A stretch of DNA of 64,000 bases. Origin: Bacteriovoracaceae bacterium. Lineage in GTDB: Bacteria > Bdellovibrionota > Bacteriovoracia > Bacteriovoracales > Bacteriovoracaceae. The notes beneath the pieces were generated by a model, which worked only from the letters and a program-made list of their open reading frames with translations, searched no databases and was not told the DNA's origin. Below are positions 41,601 through 50,437 of the stretch, one piece after another; the stretch's first letter is position 1, and each line of letters begins with the position of its first letter. A program made the translations under genes and the position numbers. Where the stretch lies: positions 124,001 through 188,000 of the forward strand of contig JAEUWD010000002.1 in the NCBI GenBank assembly GCA_016786485.1, given 5' to 3'.

Positions 41601-42275
41601 TTTTAGATTTTTTGCTCGCTCAGCTTTTTCAGCTTGTTTCTCCAGTGATTTTAAATTTTTGTAAATCTCTGATTGTAAATCACCTAAGCGCGAAAGATTA
41701 CTTTGAGTCTGCTCAATTTTACGAAGTGATTCAATTTTACGTTTTTTAAATTTCGTAATACCAGCGACTTCTTCAATCATCGAACGACGTTCAACCGGTT
41801 TCGCTTGAACTAAACGATTGATCTCGCCTTGAGCGATAATTGAGTATGATTTTGCGCCGGCACCTGTATCCATGAAAACTTCTTGGATATCTTTTAAACG
41901 AGCAGCTACGCCGTTAATACGATATTCTGTTTCGCCGTTACGATAAAGTTTACGAGTTAATTGAATTTCGGTTGGCTTAACAACTTGAGCGCCGATGTGA
42001 ATATGCTTTCCATCATCGTTACCAAGAACAAGCGTAACCTCTGCAAAAGAGGCTGGAGAATATTTATCTGAACCTGCAAAAATCAGGTCCATCATGCTCT
42101 TACCACGTAAGTGCTTGGCCGATTGCTCACCCATAACCCAGAAAAGGGCATCAACGATATTGGATTTACCGCAGCCATTTGGCCCTACGATACCTGTAAT
42201 ACCTTTGTCGAAATAAATGGTGGTCTTATCTCTAAATGACTTAAAACCTTGCAGATGCAATCTTAATAATTTCAT
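38601..42275 (-). CDS. smc: chromosome segregation ATPase SMC
   Basis: A 1224-residue SMC protein of standard size. The N-terminal Walker A is GPNGCGKSN at about residues 32-40. It is followed by two long coiled coils (about 170-500 and 680-1020) flanking a hinge around 510-670, with TTIHSLVTN and the GLVSLDGRIVLR strand. The C-terminal lobe has LMSGGEKAMTAVSLIF (ABC signature) and CLLDEVDAPLDDANV (Walker B with catalytic Glu). It acts with ScpAB to compact and segregate chromosomes. The gene is coupled to lolA downstream. The 221-base gap upstream to the S41 gene holds a GGCCGGCC palindrome and no clear promoter. Confidence 0.97.
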   Translation of the reverse strand: MKLLRLHLQGFKSFRDKTTIYFDKGITGIVGPNGCGKSNIVDALFWVMGEQSAKHLRGKSMMDLIFAGSDKYSPASFAEVTLVLGNDDGKHIHIGAQVVKPTEIQLTRKLYRNGETEYRINGVAARLKDIQEVFMDTGAGAKSYSIIAQGEINRLVQAKPVERRSMIEEVAGITKFKKRKIESLRKIEQTQSNLSRLGDLQSEIYKNLKSLEKQAEKAERAKNLKEKIERYELIVESHKEFELLTDFNEGIESSARNALALSNFIAERDRLELNIQEERTTKVELSEKLDEAQKEYNQLSRELASKEEKIKYFKRSLDEKEKFIENKKVEIENLQDEVTLLFKKKNNLTEQLEALQDENTDAAAIDVLSQAISEQKVQITQKEAELAAQKKELQAVKEVYNQTEKEFFKSTSRLEEYAKNLEDIAKEIEMLEEQSSQFSGELSRQKDAFEKVKKVYEELQAELAQSKQASETLSAQEKELEQKFRILSREVMNIDSKRQGLIEINKNVESVKTEAINYLEQNQETAAFLSNIVSSEEKYALAIDAMLSTTIHSLVTNDKAASLKSWLGNKSDISLDIFKADRGDKISQESIERLQLKDCGELINFKNIIQIKDNAYADLLESLDGYFIAPNLTATLALDLGTDLNFKGLVSLDGRIVLRKTTSGHQLTLRKTEDLSQSVILRNSEIAQLKVILDQKNEELQTVQAELDSVIEAAKSATQKYQQSKTKFETIQTDYLSKKTVFESKEMGFSTAHGRLEILKNRKKEISILRLELLESEEKNKKSYQEDSQKIAALNTAIQSAEATVSELRAKYETDRENYVSQEVKLKTFTSRLNSLNEQLNNNDDQIEKNKNRLVNNQTQIETEEELLADARATIEMDQKAKDGLIDTLKEKEEELSNAKETLEELLAQMQEREDQIKDLNSRIHKIEKQMNETEVKLAQILVEEEMTVKNTFEIYQIDLREVIASHLSLSADLLRKLNNIVNIFTMESAEGPVAIEKKGYHFNRKYGQELRDYKDKLKESRTELNRLGEINWQAITDYEHQKLRYDFLQVQEVELKKSLADLQLAISSIDEKSKVRFKEAFNEVNEKFEKVFPVIFGGGSARLEVAGHLDDPECGVDIIAQPPGKKMQNINLMSGGEKAMTAVSLIFSIFLVKPSPFCLLDEVDAPLDDANVGRFSELLREMSTESQFILITHNKKTMELNNTLYGVTMQEPGISKAVSVQLN

Positions 42276-42496
42276 GTCTTTCTACCCTACGTCTCGTTGT
42301 GCTCTTTGTGTGTGTGTGAACAGAGCAAAAGTATTTTCTAATGAGGCCGGCCGGATTGTCTAGAAAAAAGGGGGTAACTAATTGGAAATTGATAGAAGAT
42401 TTGTTTATCTCCGTGAAGATAATACAGGCCAAAATCTTCCCGTAGACCCAGAGAGTCATTTGTCGTATAAAACCAGTGAGTTTACGAGGCTAAAAC

Positions 42497-44230
42497 ATGC
42501 GAACTTTTGTCTTCAATGCCCTCTTACTACTGTCGAATTCTATAGCTCAAATGGGCCCTGAAATCGCTTATCGATTCGTTCCACCTACTTTTTACGATGA
42601 AAGTTCAAGCATAAATACGGATAAAACGCTTGAAGAATATTGGGAAGAAACCGCGATAGGTATTAGTACCTATATCACCTACTTCAACACAGAAAAATGC
42701 TATAGCTCAGACCAATACCTCATTGCCTGTGTAAAAGCCGCCAATGTTTTAGTTTCACTCACAAACGAGAAATGGCAAATCCATCCTGAAAAACAGGGTT
42801 TGTTCAAGCTTATTCGAACACCAGAAGATGGAAAATTCGGTGGCCTCATTTTAGGGGAATATAGTGAAATTGAAAAACCTAAGCCAGCTTTAAAGCCAAC
42901 ACTTCGCACGAATTACCTCGAGTACACAAAAGATATCGCAGCCTATGACAAAGCCATTTTAGATTCTATTAAAACAGGGAACGACGAAGTCGAATTTGAG
43001 CAAATTCTCATTTGGCTAACGAAAGAAAATAAAACCATTTCTAAATACGCTTTCGGTATGAGCCTAAATCAACTCCTCATTGAAGGAATTGATTCTCATA
43101 CTAGTATTATGCCCACTCAATACCTTAAAGATGTGCAGAAAAAAGAACGCGGGCAAGCCTTCGCCGGCATTGGTGCTAATTTACTTTTTATTCAGAATCA
43201 ACTCGTTATCAGTGCTGTTGCAAGCAATGGCCCAGCCGAAGCAGCTGGTCTTAAAAAATATGACACTATTATCAAGATCGATGGAGAAAAAGTTGTTCTC
43301 ACCGACGAAAATCACGAAGAAATTTTAAAAAAAATCCGCAGCGAAACGGTGGGATCAAAAGTGATGCTTACTATTGCTAATGAAGATGGCATACGCGACG
43401 TAACACTCACACGACAAATTATCCAACAACAAAATGTTTTAATGAATTGGATTTCTGGTAAAGGCGAAGATGCCGTTTATCACTTGACCATTTCTAGCTT
43501 TTTTAATGATAACACCTGCGAAGATGCCACGAACCTGCTCATGACCGTAAACAAATATTCTTCAATCATTTTAGATTTGCGTGGAAATAGCGGTGGTTTT
43601 CTTCATGAGGCTGCTTGTATTAGCAGTTTATTTTCAGGACCAGCAAAATTAGTAGTCGTGAGTTATCCAGTTATGGGCAGTGAACATAAGCCACAAGGTT
43701 ATCCAACTTATTATTGGAAGCCGATGAAAGGTAAACTAGTGGTCTTAATTGATGCTGATTCCGCCAGCGGTAGTGAAGTCGTAGCTGGTTTTTTATCAGA
43801 AACAAAACGCGCTTATACTTTAGGTACACGCAGCTTTGGAAAAGGGACGATCCTTTCGCCAGTTGAAGATTCAAATTTCAATAACCTTGGTCTAACTTAT
43901 TACAAGACTGAGGCCTATTTCTTTGTGAATAATGCCTGGACGCCTCATCGTATTGGAGTAAAACCTGATTTTGAATTTTATCGTAAACCGAATCCATCTC
44001 TCGATGAAAAATTCGCCCTTCGTGAAGCTGAACTTTATCGAACTTCAGTTAAACACGTAGGCCCTTTGCCAGCAATCAGCAAGCGTCGAACCAAGAAAAT
44101 TGCTAAACTTAGTAAATGTATCACCAAAGAAGGGAAAGCCGATTCAGTTTATAAAAATTCACTCACAAAAATCTTCCCAGCCGACTATCAATTAGAAAAA
44201 GCGATTGATTTAATCTCTTGTATGAACTAA
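42497..44230 (+). CDS. S41-family carboxy-terminal processing peptidase
   Basis: A 577-residue exported serine peptidase (signal peptide at the N-terminus, cleavage probably near SIAQ). It has a PDZ domain at about residues 220-310 (AGIGANLLF, GPAEAAGLKKYDTIIKI). The S41 core contains SIILDLRGNSGG, and the Ser-Lys dyad is S424 in SASGSE and K449 in SFGKG, 25 residues apart as in Tsp/CtpA. It cuts proteins near C-termini and helps process envelope or secreted proteins. The N-terminal 200 residues are unusual and carry Cys pairs, so it is longer than minimal CtpA. ACGAGGC precedes the ATG. Confidence 0.9.
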   Translation: MRTFVFNALLLLSNSIAQMGPEIAYRFVPPTFYDESSSINTDKTLEEYWEETAIGISTYITYFNTEKCYSSDQYLIACVKAANVLVSLTNEKWQIHPEKQGLFKLIRTPEDGKFGGLILGEYSEIEKPKPALKPTLRTNYLEYTKDIAAYDKAILDSIKTGNDEVEFEQILIWLTKENKTISKYAFGMSLNQLLIEGIDSHTSIMPTQYLKDVQKKERGQAFAGIGANLLFIQNQLVISAVASNGPAEAAGLKKYDTIIKIDGEKVVLTDENHEEILKKIRSETVGSKVMLTIANEDGIRDVTLTRQIIQQQNVLMNWISGKGEDAVYHLTISSFFNDNTCEDATNLLMTVNKYSSIILDLRGNSGGFLHEAACISSLFSGPAKLVVVSYPVMGSEHKPQGYPTYYWKPMKGKLVVLIDADSASGSEVVAGFLSETKRAYTLGTRSFGKGTILSPVEDSNFNNLGLTYYKTEAYFFVNNAWTPHRIGVKPDFEFYRKPNPSLDEKFALREAELYRTSVKHVGPLPAISKRRTKKIAKLSKCITKEGKADSVYKNSLTKIFPADYQLEKAIDLISCMN

Positions 44231-44269
44231 AACTCGAAATATTTTTGTCGCTCAGGATATCTTAAATAA

Positions 44270-46339
44270 TTATAAACCTTCGGCTTCTAATAACTCTAGA
44301 CTTTCAGATGATGGCTTCACACTTAACTCGTAGTAAAGCGCCGTCCAGATTTTCGTGAGCGTGGTATATGCGCGAATGTCTTGTAAGTCTTCATAAGTCG
44401 CCCAATGACCAGCATCCGGTACATGCAGCATGAGAATCGGCTGAGTCTGATCAGCTTTCTGATTCTGCTGAAGCGCCTGAGTTAATTTATAAGAATGAGC
44501 TGTTTTCACACGCGAATCATCTTTTGCTGCGATAACAAGTGTGGTTGGGTAATGTTGAGGTCGTTCGGCCAATGCGACTGGCGAATAACCTTGCATATAT
44601 TGGAACATATAAGGATCGCTAGTATTTCCATACTCATAACTCCAACCATTATCAAAACGTGGATCGAGTAATTCTTTACGAAGCATATCTTGTACACCAT
44701 TACCTGGAAGAGCTAATCTGATTAAATCTGGACGTTGAGTCACTAAAGCTCCGATTAATAAACCACCGTTTGACCAACCCGCAATAGCCGTTCTGCGCGG
44801 ACGTGAGTAACCTTTGCGATGTAATGTTTCAATTGTGGCAATCAAATCATTGAACGTGTTTTGTTTTTGATCAAATTGCGCTTGGGCCGCCCATTTTTCA
44901 CCTAACTCATTTCCGCCACGTAAAGCTGGAGCAACATAAACTCCGCCATCACGAAGGAAGAAATTGTGTTGAGTTGAATAACTAGCATCAAAATATCCAG
45001 CGGCTCCAAAGCCACCGTAACCTTCAAGAAAAGATGGGTTGTTGCCATCCAATTTTAAACCCTTCCGATAAACGACTCGTACCGGAACTTTCGCTCCATC
45101 CGCACTTTTGGCGGAAAAGAATTCATTTACGTATCGAACACCCGTCGCGTCCGTTAATAATAAATCTTCCATATTTTTTTCAAGAAACTTCTTAGATTTT
45201 ATATCGTAAGTCACGTTTTGATATTCAACTACCATCGACTGGAAAACCATCGAGAATTCATCATTCTCTAACTCTTCGACATGATTTAAAGTTGCATAGT
45301 TTGGTAATTCAATTTTGGTGACTAAGTTTTGATTAGCATCGTAAACATTGGCCCAGTATCTCGCACCCATTGAATAAGAGTGAACCGAATAATTGACTAA
45401 TTCGAAAACATCTTTGAGCACGCCTTTTTCTGGATCGTAATTCCTTATCACTCCGCTTTCCATAATTTTAACGATCTCATCTTCTTCATCAGCATTCTGC
45501 TTTACGACCACCATTTGCTTATCATCAGCATAAGCGACTTGTTTCACTGGGAAATCCAAATCAATCACCTTGCCAGATACAACATTGGTTAATTTTGTTT
45601 TACCTGCTTTATTGGTATGAACCAAGTTATTCGAATGATTATTTTTGTTTGAAGTTAATTGCCACTCACTGGCTTCATAAAAAATATCATTCTTTTTTGT
45701 GCCTAATGGGTGAATAAGTTGGATTAATTCATTACCGACATATTTTTGATAAATAAAAATGTTATCCCCGCCCCACTGAATATTGTAATCACCAGCGTTC
45801 TTGATGACTTCAAGTTTTTCGCCAGTTACTAAGTTATAGACGTGAAGTTCGATGACATCAATCGAGCCACTATAGGCCACCGGTACAATTAAAAAATCTT
45901 TTTTCGGATTCACCCAAATTTTTGTAATGGAAGCCTGACCTTGATATTCACCAAATTGAAAAGAATTCACAATAGGAGTGAGCGTATTATCAGCATTAAG
46001 TTTCGCTACAACATTAGGTGCATTCAAACCCATATCCATTAACATTACGGCTTGGCCATCACTCAGATCGTACTGCATTAAACCGTGTGGCTGACTGTAT
46101 TCATTTAAGAAAATTTGTTCCCAATAAGTGGTGCCGTTCATTTTGGTTTTGAAATAATTTTTTACTTTTTTATGCTGTAATTTGAACCACTGTTCTCTTT
46201 CTGGAGTGTCATTCTCTAACCAGCGATGAGGATCTTTATGAACCATTTCATCTCTGTGTTTCAACAAATAATCCGAGCATTTTTTTGCAGCATAGAGGGA
46301 AGGTGAAATAAGGAGAGAGTAAAGAATAATGTATTTCAT
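44270..46339 (-). CDS. prolyl oligopeptidase-family serine peptidase (S9A), exported
   Basis: A 689-residue protein of typical S9A length, with a signal peptide ending near LYAA. The N-terminal DPHRWLEND is the family's start motif; a beta-propeller occupies about residues 85-400. The alpha/beta-hydrolase domain has S523 in AGWSNGG, the catalytic Asp in AAKDDSRVKTAH and the catalytic His in DAGHWAT. S9A enzymes cut after Pro in small peptides. Export to the periplasm suits processing of peptides derived from outside the cell. It stands alone; the 119-base gap upstream is divergent. Confidence 0.92.
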   Translation of the reverse strand: MKYIILYSLLISPSLYAAKKCSDYLLKHRDEMVHKDPHRWLENDTPEREQWFKLQHKKVKNYFKTKMNGTTYWEQIFLNEYSQPHGLMQYDLSDGQAVMLMDMGLNAPNVVAKLNADNTLTPIVNSFQFGEYQGQASITKIWVNPKKDFLIVPVAYSGSIDVIELHVYNLVTGEKLEVIKNAGDYNIQWGGDNIFIYQKYVGNELIQLIHPLGTKKNDIFYEASEWQLTSNKNNHSNNLVHTNKAGKTKLTNVVSGKVIDLDFPVKQVAYADDKQMVVVKQNADEEDEIVKIMESGVIRNYDPEKGVLKDVFELVNYSVHSYSMGARYWANVYDANQNLVTKIELPNYATLNHVEELENDEFSMVFQSMVVEYQNVTYDIKSKKFLEKNMEDLLLTDATGVRYVNEFFSAKSADGAKVPVRVVYRKGLKLDGNNPSFLEGYGGFGAAGYFDASYSTQHNFFLRDGGVYVAPALRGGNELGEKWAAQAQFDQKQNTFNDLIATIETLHRKGYSRPRRTAIAGWSNGGLLIGALVTQRPDLIRLALPGNGVQDMLRKELLDPRFDNGWSYEYGNTSDPYMFQYMQGYSPVALAERPQHYPTTLVIAAKDDSRVKTAHSYKLTQALQQNQKADQTQPILMLHVPDAGHWATYEDLQDIRAYTTLTKIWTALYYELSVKPSSESLELLEAEGL

Positions 46340-46458
46340 CAGTGGAAATTAGTACAAAAGCATTTCGATGCCCACTTAATTGAAGCATAGTGTAAAAATG
46401 ACCCTAACACCCTAGTTTTATTGACCAAAATGCGGATAACCAGTACCTTGCGAATCCT

Positions 46459-47253
46459 ATGCAAAAGACAAATACGTTCGCACTTGTGACTGGTGCTTCC
46501 TGTGGAATTGGTTCCGAGTTCGCTAAGCTATTGGCCGAACAAAAACATAATCTCGTGCTCACGGCCCGCAATGCTGAAAAGCTACAAAAATTAGCGACTG
46601 AACTTACCCAAAAGTATGGAATCAAGGTCCATACTCTACCCTTAGATTTAAGCCAATCCGATGCTCCAGAAAAACTTTTTACACAAACTCAAAAACTCAA
46701 TCTTACGGTTAAGACTTTAATTAACAACGCTGGTTTTGGTGATTACGGATATTTTTTAAACACTGATCTTAAGCGTGAAGAAGAAATGATTATTCTTAAT
46801 ATTTTAAGTCTCACGAAATTAACCAAACTTTTCGCACGTGAAATGCAAAAAAACGGCGGAGGTGAAATTCTCAACGTAGCATCAACCGCTGCTTTTCAAC
46901 CAGGTCCTTTGATGTCGGTCTATTTTGCGAGTAAGGCTTACGTGCTCTCTTTTACCCAAGCACTTCACGAAGAATTCAAGGGGACAAATATTAAAATCAC
47001 GGCGCTGAATCCAGGTCCTACCAGTTCTGAATTTGTAAGCCGGGCAAAAATGGCAGATTTGCCGCTTTATAAAAAAACCAAAATGGCTTCGGCCAATGAG
47101 GTGGCTAAACTTGGATTAAAAGCCTTGAATAAAAATCGCGGTTCAGTCATCCATGGATTACTCAATACTATCGTCGCTTATTTATCTCGAATCGCTCCCG
47201 CTGGTTTATCAGCGAAAGTCACACGCTTACTACTTAACAAGGCATCATCGTGA
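46459..47253 (+). CDS. short-chain dehydrogenase/reductase
   Basis: A 264-residue classical SDR. The NAD(P)-binding TGASCGIG (residues 11-18), NNAG (89-92), catalytic Ser142 and YFASK (Y155, K159) are all present. The Thr-Ala-Arg after the second strand (LVLTARN) favours NADP. The substrate is unknown. The C-terminal part has a hydrophobic tail near TIVAYLSRIAPAGL. Its TGA overlaps the GTG start of the next gene, so the two are translated together and may share a pathway. TTGACC upstream at 46420 is a possible -35. Confidence 0.9.
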   Translation: MQKTNTFALVTGASCGIGSEFAKLLAEQKHNLVLTARNAEKLQKLATELTQKYGIKVHTLPLDLSQSDAPEKLFTQTQKLNLTVKTLINNAGFGDYGYFLNTDLKREEEMIILNILSLTKLTKLFAREMQKNGGGEILNVASTAAFQPGPLMSVYFASKAYVLSFTQALHEEFKGTNIKITALNPGPTSSEFVSRAKMADLPLYKKTKMASANEVAKLGLKALNKNRGSVIHGLLNTIVAYLSRIAPAGLSAKVTRLLLNKASS

Positions 47254-48260
47254 CAAAACCTTATATCATTACACCTAGTTCTGAAATTTCAGCGGACCAA
47301 TTAGCTGAATACTTAAAAAATCATGAAGCTGAAGTTCAAACGCTTCTACAAAAAGAAGGTGCGATTTTATTTCGTGGTTTTAAAATCGAAACACCTAAAG
47401 AATTTCAAACATTAGCGAAAGTCTATTCACCAAACTTAGCAGCTGATTATTATGGCACATCTCCTCGTACAAAAATCGAAGAAGCTGATGAAGTTTTCAC
47501 CGCGAGTGAAATTCCGGCTTTCTTTCCCATGCTACAACATTGTGAAATGAGTTTTTTAAAAAATAATCCAAACCTCATTTATTTTTACTGCCAGCAACCA
47601 CCACGCAAAGGCGGCGAAACGCCAATTTGTGATTTCCGCGAAGTTTATCGCCAAATGAAACCTGAAATTCGCGAAAAATTTGAAACAAAAAAATTAAAAA
47701 CCATTCGCCAATATCACAAAGTACGCAAAGGACTCTACAATCCTTTCGAACTAAAACCTTGGAGCGAGATGTTCGCAACCACCAAACGAGATGAAATCGA
47801 AGACATTTGTAAAAAAATTGATCTCCAGGTGGAATGGGGTGAAAACGAACAATTAAAGCTGATTACCTATAACGAAGCTTTTTTAAAGCATCCTAAAACA
47901 GATGATATTATTTGGCACAATCACGCTCAGGTTTTTCATGAAACCTCAACTGTTTTTGAATGTCATCGCGTGCTAAAACGCCAACGCTCACTCATGAGTT
48001 TTGCGACCTATCTTCTTTCGTTAATTTTTTTGGCCGCTCGTAAATTCAGAAAAAATGCCTTCGTTCCGATGGATGTGACTTTCGGTGATGGAACACCAAT
48101 TCCTGGTCATTATATTAAGCACGTCCATGACCTCATTTGGAAAAATCAGATCATTTTTAAATGGGAAAAAGGTGATTTTCTTATGCTTGATAATAAACGT
48201 ACCTCACACGGACGGTTGCCTTATCAAGGCCCTCGCTCCATACTGGTAGCTTGGGAATAG
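47250..48260 (+). CDS. Fe(II)/2-oxoglutarate dioxygenase of the TauD/SyrP type
   Basis: A 336-residue enzyme starting at GTG, overlapping the SDR stop (GTGA). The iron-binding HxE is H97-E99 (LQHCEMSF), with Glu in place of Asp, and the distal His is in RTSHGRLPYQGPR, which also provides the 2-oxoglutarate Arg. KGGETPICDFREVY and GAILFRGFK are typical of the TauD/TfdA superfamily, especially the SyrP-like branch that hydroxylates amino acids or fatty acyl units. An inserted Leu/Ile-rich stretch (LMSFATYLLSLIFLAARKF), with flanking Arg and Lys, may associate with a membrane. The SDR partner may act on its product. Substrate unknown. Confidence 0.82.
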   Translation: MTKPYIITPSSEISADQLAEYLKNHEAEVQTLLQKEGAILFRGFKIETPKEFQTLAKVYSPNLAADYYGTSPRTKIEEADEVFTASEIPAFFPMLQHCEMSFLKNNPNLIYFYCQQPPRKGGETPICDFREVYRQMKPEIREKFETKKLKTIRQYHKVRKGLYNPFELKPWSEMFATTKRDEIEDICKKIDLQVEWGENEQLKLITYNEAFLKHPKTDDIIWHNHAQVFHETSTVFECHRVLKRQRSLMSFATYLLSLIFLAARKFRKNAFVPMDVTFGDGTPIPGHYIKHVHDLIWKNQIIFKWEKGDFLMLDNKRTSHGRLPYQGPRSILVAWE

Positions 48261-48311
48261 ACATTACGAATCAGTTAGTCTATACCTTGTATCCCTTTAA
48301 AAAGGAGCGTT

Positions 48312-48722
48312 ATGGCAAAGTATAGTAAAGAAGTTCTAGAGGCTTATCAAAAAGCAGTAGAAATCCGTGAAAAAGCCTATGCCCCTTATTCGAAATTTAA
48401 GGTAGGTGTTGCCCTGAAATTTACCGACGATAAAAAGTATTACCTAGGTCATAACGTCGAAAACGCTTCATATCCGGCTTGTACCTGTGCCGAAAACGTG
48501 GCGCTTGCCAATGCCTCAATTCACCATGGTCTTAAAAATTTCGAATTTATGGTGCTTGTCACGGATACGGAGGATGTAGCAGCTCCTTGTGGAATTTGCC
48601 GACAAAAATTGTGTGAATTTGTTCCAGCTGAATTTCCGATTTATTTATCCAATTTAAAAGGCATTCAGAAGACAGTAACTCTCAAAGAAATATTACCTTA
48701 TCAATTCAATAAACTTTCTTAA
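48312..48722 (+). CDS. cdd: cytidine deaminase
   Basis: A 136-residue single-domain (homotetrameric-type) cytidine deaminase. It converts cytidine and deoxycytidine to uridine forms in nucleoside salvage. Zinc ligands are C59 in CTCAENVA (Cys-Ala-Glu with catalytic E61), and C93 and C96 in PCGICRQ. YAPYSKFKVGVAL and NVENASYPACT are the substrate motifs. AAAGGAG precedes the start. The 51-base gap before it has no other feature. Confidence 0.95.
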   Translation: MAKYSKEVLEAYQKAVEIREKAYAPYSKFKVGVALKFTDDKKYYLGHNVENASYPACTCAENVALANASIHHGLKNFEFMVLVTDTEDVAAPCGICRQKLCEFVPAEFPIYLSNLKGIQKTVTLKEILPYQFNKLS

Positions 48723-48762
48723 CCTCTCCAGTGGCCCTTTTTGCCTCGTTTTATTTTATTAT

Positions 48763-48790
48763 TTGAAAAAGCGCCTTTCAATTCTAGAAT
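48763..48790 (+). promoter_or_regulatory. probable promoter of the DksA-like gene
   Basis: TTGAAA (48763-48768) and TAGAAT (48785-48790) are 16 bases apart, with a predicted start about 35 bases before the ATG. The boxes match consensus at four and five positions. Confidence 0.55.
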
Positions 48791-48831
48791 ATGAGAATAG
48801 TGTCCGATAGAGTTTGGACGGGAGGATTTTT

Positions 48832-49218
48832 ATGAAAGAATCTGGGCTTACTAAAAAGTTCATTGAAGAGCAGAAGCAGAAGCTACTGAGAATGAAGACT
48901 CAGCTCCTAAACTCAATGAGAGATGCTGTTAAAGAAGAAATTACTGATGCTGATAAAACAATTAGCGAAGAAGGCGATTTAGCGCAAGTTCTCGCTAGTC
49001 AAAATTTGGCCATTCAAGTTCAAGAAAATACCCTTAAAAAATTACGTCAAATTGACCTAGCACTTCATAAAATGGATATGGGAACATATGGCATTTGCGA
49101 AGAAACTGGTGAACCAATTGAACTAAAGCGCTTGGAAAGAATTCCGTGGGCCCGTATTTCAATTGCAGCGGCGGAAGAACTTGAGCGAGACAATAAAAAG
49201 TTTCACCGGGTTAGCTAA
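48832..49218 (+). CDS. DksA/TraR-like regulator with degenerate zinc finger
   Basis: The ATG at 48832 has GGGAGG upstream (a start 18 bases earlier is rejected). The 128-residue protein has an N-terminal coiled coil with the tip Asp-Ala-Asp (ITDADKTIS). The C-terminal finger YGICEETGEPIELKRLE keeps only one of four zinc Cys; the others are Thr, Ile and Ala. This resembles the DksA2-type protein that works without zinc, which also has C..T and C..A. These proteins bind the RNA polymerase secondary channel and, with ppGpp, adjust rRNA and other promoters. Loss of all but one Cys suggests independence from zinc; that is inference. Confidence 0.85.
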   Translation: MKESGLTKKFIEEQKQKLLRMKTQLLNSMRDAVKEEITDADKTISEEGDLAQVLASQNLAIQVQENTLKKLRQIDLALHKMDMGTYGICEETGEPIELKRLERIPWARISIAAAEELERDNKKFHRVS

Positions 49219-49252
49219 AAATCCATGACATTCACGCACTTTCTCGTTATGA

Positions 49253-50437
49253 ATGGGCTCCATGAAAACGCTCATTTTGTTTCTTATTGCAACCACACTT
49301 CACGCACAACAAACTCCGCAATTTGGTCTTGATACTAAAAATACAAAATTAATTGGTATTGGAGAAAGCGTCCACGGTAGCAAAGACTATAATCGACTTC
49401 GCTTTGATCTTCTACGTTACTTTGTTGAACACAAAGGCACACGCCTTGTGATGTGGGAAATGTCTGATACGAGGTTATTAGAAGCTTATCTTAAGGGTGA
49501 GCATAACGATGTTATCAAGGCCATGCACCAAAATGATTGGCGTGGTAAAACTGAGCAGAACAAAAAAATCTTTCAATGGATGAGGGCCTTCAACGACGCC
49601 CACCCACTTGATCCCATTGTGCTTAAAAGCGTTGATCCCCAATGCCCATGGTATGAATATCAAAAGTTAAAAGACATTCTACGTGAAATTATCCCAGATA
49701 TAGCTCAATCGACTTTACAAGCTCTACACGACAATTGTTTTGGAGCTTCTCATAAAGACTTCATTACCTTTGCTTTTTCAGATGAGATGAAAGATTGGAT
49801 GAAGAATGGTTTACCACCAGAAAAACATCAAAGATGTATGGATGCGTTGGACTCTCTCGAAAATTTAAAACTAGATGAAGTACGAGGCTTAAAAGCGTAT
49901 CAATTAAAAAGTTTCTATATCAATACTGATACTCGCTACGCTCTTTCCGTACGCGATCGTGTCATGGCCCTTAGAATTCAAGATGCGCTGAAATTAAAAT
50001 ATGATAATCGCCCGGCCATCTACTTTGCCCACAATCTTCACCTGGCCAAAACGGGTGGGAAATCATTCCAACCAGAGCATCCATGGTATCAAGTCGACTT
50101 GACGGGAGGAATTTTGGCGGAAGTCTATCAAGACGAATATAAAACGATTTCGTTAAGCGGATACGAAGTGGAAGGTGTTTTTAAAGGAGCTTTTCCAAAG
50201 TCAAATCACCCTGATTCAATCGAAAAGAAATTGTTGGATAATGGAATGAAAAATCTAACCTTAATTAGCAATCAAGAACCATGGCTGAAAGAACGTGAAT
50301 GGTACTTTCACGATGAAGTTCTTAATGGCCGAAAGCTCGATGCCGTTAATGATTTTAATTATTATTTTGTTTTCCCTAAAGCATATGCAGATATTCATAT
50401 TAAAGAAGAATCTTGCAATCCTCATCTCTCTAAGTGA
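49253..50437 (+). CDS. exported erythromycin-esterase-family protein
   Basis: A 394-residue protein with a signal peptide ending near LHAQ. IGIGESVHGSKDYNRLR, FDLLRYFVEHKGTRLVMWE and YFAHNLHLAK match the erythromycin-esterase (EreA/B, Pfam PF05139) core, with active-site Glu/His in GESVHG and His in AHNLH. Only some members open macrolide rings; most bacterial relatives have unknown substrates, so no resistance should be inferred. Two in-frame ATG codons (49253 and 49262) are possible starts, and neither has a good ribosome site. Its stop abuts the stop of the convergent gene. Confidence 0.82.
   Translation: MGSMKTLILFLIATTLHAQQTPQFGLDTKNTKLIGIGESVHGSKDYNRLRFDLLRYFVEHKGTRLVMWEMSDTRLLEAYLKGEHNDVIKAMHQNDWRGKTEQNKKIFQWMRAFNDAHPLDPIVLKSVDPQCPWYEYQKLKDILREIIPDIAQSTLQALHDNCFGASHKDFITFAFSDEMKDWMKNGLPPEKHQRCMDALDSLENLKLDEVRGLKAYQLKSFYINTDTRYALSVRDRVMALRIQDALKLKYDNRPAIYFAHNLHLAKTGGKSFQPEHPWYQVDLTGGILAEVYQDEYKTISLSGYEVEGVFKGAFPKSNHPDSIEKKLLDNGMKNLTLISNQEPWLKEREWYFHDEVLNGRKLDAVNDFNYYFVFPKAYADIHIKEESCNPHLSK

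Noticed and set aside
42344-42356. GGCCGGCC palindrome upstream of smc
   Set aside because: It is a GC-rich palindrome in an AT-rich gap, but with no flanking symmetry or promoter in register I cannot call it an operator.
49253-50437. Macrolide resistance gene
   Set aside because: It belongs to the erythromycin-esterase family, but most members are not resistance enzymes and nothing around it suggests a resistance element.
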